The notes beneath the pieces were generated by a model that had not been told where the DNA came from, did not search any database, and was given only the letters and a program-made list of their open reading frames with translations. 64,000 bases of DNA from Paraburkholderia haematera. Lineage in GTDB: Bacteria; Pseudomonadota; Gammaproteobacteria; Burkholderiales; Burkholderiaceae. Shown here piece after piece: positions 62,077 through 64,000 of this stretch (position 1 is its first letter; every line of letters starts with the position of its first letter). The translations under genes and the position numbers were made by a program. The stretch covers positions 22,444-86,443 of the forward strand of contig NZ_CAJNBK010000027.1 in assembly GCF_905220975.1 (NCBI RefSeq). The letters run 5' to 3'.

Positions 62077-62283
62077 TTAGTAGCCTGATCCGCCAATCAG
62101 CAGATACGGAGCAGAGACGCCGGTCGGGGCGGATGCGTTATCGTCGCGCTCAACAATGGACAGATGACGGTCGGTCAAATCTTCATCTTCGGGCACCTGA
62201 TATCCCGCCGTGCAGACAACATCGACATCGCCGTACTGCGCACGAAATCCTTCCTACTGTGCAATCACTTCAGAAATCTTCAC
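62077..62283 (-). pseudogene. Small protein gene interrupted by an amber codon
   Basis: From GTG 62283 (GGTGA upstream) the frame reads MKISEVIAQ, TAG at 62256-62254, then EGFRAQYGDVDVVCTAGYQV and on to TAA at 62079-62077 (69 codons). The pattern K-I-S-E-x-I-x-x-L-E-x-x-x-x-x-x-G-D-x-x-V is that of a small conserved protein common in phages and bacteria; the Leu codon appears to have become TAG. Confidence 0.55.
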
Positions 62284-62303
62284 GTCAGGTCACCTTTTCC
62301 GCT

Positions 62304-62699
62304 TTACTTGATTAACCGCAAGCCAGCCGACTTGGCGGCTTTCGCGTCGAACGTCGCTGTGTACTCACAATGTGCGTCATGACAAGTGCGCTCGATCAGG
62401 CAGTCCGCGAAATCGGCCTTCGAGGAAGTAAACACGCGAAAGGCTTTCCAGACCGTTTCGGCAGCTTCGACGCTCAACTCCTTAGTTCGGAGAAGGCCCT
62501 CAACCACCTTTGCAATCTGGTCACGATCGGCGGCATACAGGCTGGAAAGAACCCACACGACTTCGACTAGGGCAACCTGCGTTACGTAACCGGGTTCGTC
62601 AACCGTCAGCGATTCAATCAGCGCACTTGCCTTAGGCGATTGCGCTGCATCATCTTGAGCGATGTAGCGGACTAGCACGTTTGTATCAAGACCGATCAT
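62304..62699 (-). CDS. vapC: VapC-type PIN-domain toxin
   Basis: A 131-residue PIN-domain ribonuclease. MIGLDTNVLVRYI gives the first acidic residue, VALVEVVWVL the conserved Glu, and SSKADFADCLIERT the third acidic position; the C-terminal ATFDAKAAK supplies the fourth. Its start overlaps the antitoxin stop in a TAATG arrangement, so the pair is translated together. VapC toxins cleave tRNA or rRNA. It probably helps to keep the surrounding mobile region. Confidence 0.9.
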   Translation of the reverse strand: MIGLDTNVLVRYIAQDDAAQSPKASALIESLTVDEPGYVTQVALVEVVWVLSSLYAADRDQIAKVVEGLLRTKELSVEAAETVWKAFRVFTSSKADFADCLIERTCHDAHCEYTATFDAKAAKSAGLRLIK

Positions 62700-62941
62700 T
62701 AAGCACCGGCTCCGCGTGCGGCGATGGCAGCATTCATATCTTCAATGGACACAGGCTTGGCCGGCTTCCCCACAAGCCCCTTGAGCGATTCCACGGATTT
62801 TGTTGCCGGCACTAACTCGTAGCGACCGGTGGTCTCGTTAAGGACGAATTCGATTCTGTCGCCGGTTCCCAACCCCAAATCGCTTCGAATGCCGACCGGG
62901 ATCGTGACCTGCCCCTTCGACGTAATTGTCGCGGATGCCAT
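62699..62941 (-). CDS. AbrB/SpoVT-family antitoxin
   Basis: An 80-residue protein with the swapped-hairpin AbrB DNA-binding domain (MASATITSKGQVTIPVGIRS, then LGLGTGDRIEFVLN) and a C-terminal helical tail (SVESLKGLVGKPAKPVSIED) that should wrap the toxin. Of two adjacent ATGs, 62941 has GGAGG at workable spacing and was chosen over 62944 or the extension to 62998. It represses its own operon and neutralises the PIN toxin. Confidence 0.88.
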   Translation of the reverse strand: MASATITSKGQVTIPVGIRSDLGLGTGDRIEFVLNETTGRYELVPATKSVESLKGLVGKPAKPVSIEDMNAAIAARGAGA

Positions 62942-63091
62942 CATACCCTCCTTGATTTCACAATTCCTTACTTTAAGGTAAGGCAAACAGAAAATCAAGG
63001 TCTAGATGCGGGTTCTTGATCTCCCTGTCCAGCTATATCGGCCGCTCGAGCACAAACTTCAGTGCACAGCGAGCCTCGCTGTGACAGGGCA

Positions 63092-63783
63092 TCAATCCCA
63101 GTCGTCATCGAAAGCGGCCATAGCTTCACGCCGCTCGCGCGCGGACACTTCCAGCTAAGGCTAGACATGATCCAGATGCGAATGGCCGATCCGCCACTGC
63201 ACGGTGTCAAGCGAGTGGCCCTGTGCTACCAGACGGCTCGCAAACGTCCTACGTCCACTGTGGCTACGATGCCGGCACCGAGGCCCGCGGCACGGTACAG
63301 ACTTGTGATATAGCTTTGGAGGCTGCCGGCCGCGAGGTATTCGACCGCCTCACCATCGAAGTTAGCCCGCCGCTTAACGCTCAACTCGAATGCGCCGCCC
63401 TTCTGCGTGAGAATCAGGCGCGTGTAGGGCGTGAGACCGCGATACTCCTTGCGATCCAAGGCAACTCCCGCACCGCGCTGGTAGCGCCATTCAATATAGC
63501 GTTCGAAGGCGGCAATCGTGCGCGCGTCCGACAGGTAAATACATCGTGGGCGGCAGCCTTTTGTGATCGAACCTCGCAAGCTGACTTCTTCGCGTCTTGC
63601 CCCGGATCTGGCGAGCACATCGCAGACTTCAACGCGCGCGATTTCTGTGACTCGCGTACCGTATGTTATGCCGAGTAGCAATATCAGCGTGTCGCGTACG
63701 GGGAATCGGCTGGTTGCTTCCGTGACGCGTAGCAGATGGCGAAATTTGGCGGACGTAAGGACTTTAGCGCGTTTGGGTTCCAT
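63092..63783 (-). pseudogene. Tyrosine recombinase (phage-type integrase) pseudogene
   Basis: From ATG 63783 the frame gives a short recombinase (MEPKRAKVLTSAKFRHLLRV, then YGTRVTEIARVEVCDVLARS with the first catalytic Arg). Near 63270 similarity shifts to another frame, reading HSGRRTFASRLVAQGHSLDT (second Arg box) and RIGHSHLDHV. This is followed by TAG at 63163-63161 and TAG at 63157-63155, where homologues have Lys-Pro-Tyr, so the catalytic Tyr codon is a stop. The frame then runs LEVSARERREAMAAFDDDWD to TGA at 63092. One frameshift and two nonsense codons make it non-functional. No tRNA or attachment site was found next to it. Confidence 0.75.
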
Positions 63784-64000
63784 GTTTCCTGTCTCGGAAT
63801 ACGCTCGAAAATCGAGCCGGTTACGAGAGAAAAAACGCTGGACGCTCCTTTCCAGTCTAACGCAGACGAATGGGGGGGCAGGATTCCGTGCATGTATGGA
63901 CCCGACGCGCTTTGCAAGCTCTTTATGATGATTGGAAATGGTCTGCATGCATGTATCCGGCTTGCTCGTGGGCATTTGCCGAAGCACGCCCGCAGCCTTG

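Noticed and set aside
63800..63825. CTCGAAAATCGAG hairpin as another AcoR-type site
   Set aside because: It lacks the GCGTTCG/CGAACGG outer arms and sits next to the integrase pseudogene; only a short chance palindrome.

Overview
This window reads as a chromosomal stretch of a Burkholderiaceae beta-proteobacterium, most likely Paraburkholderia or a close relative. The basis is high GC, dense coding and family content: a PqiABC operon joined to an RND efflux set, a DUF2970/sulfite reductase/DUF934 trio, YSC84 and DUF4239 proteins, and AcoR-type sigma-54 activators. The genus is inferred from gene content only. No rRNA, tRNA or CRISPR array was seen.

Layout. 1-10 kb holds housekeeping and accessory genes: a partial YnfA, a LysE exporter with its divergent Lrp regulator, an NRAMP transporter behind a structured leader with two small ORFs, an OsmC/GntR divergent pair around a TGGTATACCA operator, glycine-rich envelope proteins, and a DedA-PAP2-LssY fusion. 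10-19.5 kb is one six-gene minus-strand operon in which an RND tripartite pump runs by stop/start overlaps into pqiA-pqiB-pqiC. 19.5-31 kb is a two-component locus (PAS histidine kinase, FixJ-type regulator, lone receiver) among envelope and lipid genes; six copies of one inverted repeat (GGACC arms, 2-nt centre) sit in its promoter regions and suggest a local regulon. 31.2-33.8 kb is a scar: a pseudogene, an intact IS6-family element and the transposase it truncated. 33.8-37.7 kb is sulfite reductase with partners and a MocR-type regulator.

38-50 kb is the most interesting part. It is a ten-gene minus-strand operon of the Nit1C type (nitrilase, radical SAM protein, GNAT, AIR-synthase-like protein, glycosyltransferase, flavoprotein and two small marker proteins). 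At its distal end it carries an LnmK/Pnap_2097-like protein and a B12-dependent methylmalonyl-CoA-mutase-type enzyme joined by a stop/start overlap. A consensus sigma-54 promoter, two NtrC-like sites and a palindrome next to a divergent MocR regulator lie upstream. The genes suggest a nitrogen-controlled pathway to a small molecule, possibly using a methylmalonyl-derived acyl unit. 50-60 kb is the acetone carboxylase operon acxABC with its own sigma-54 promoter, flanked by two AcoR-like activators that share a dyad motif in their upstream regions. 60-63.8 kb is a decaying mobile region: an internally deleted IS6 copy, a protease fragment, a small pseudogene, a VapC/AbrB toxin-antitoxin pair and a tyrosine recombinase pseudogene whose catalytic tyrosine codon appears to be a stop.
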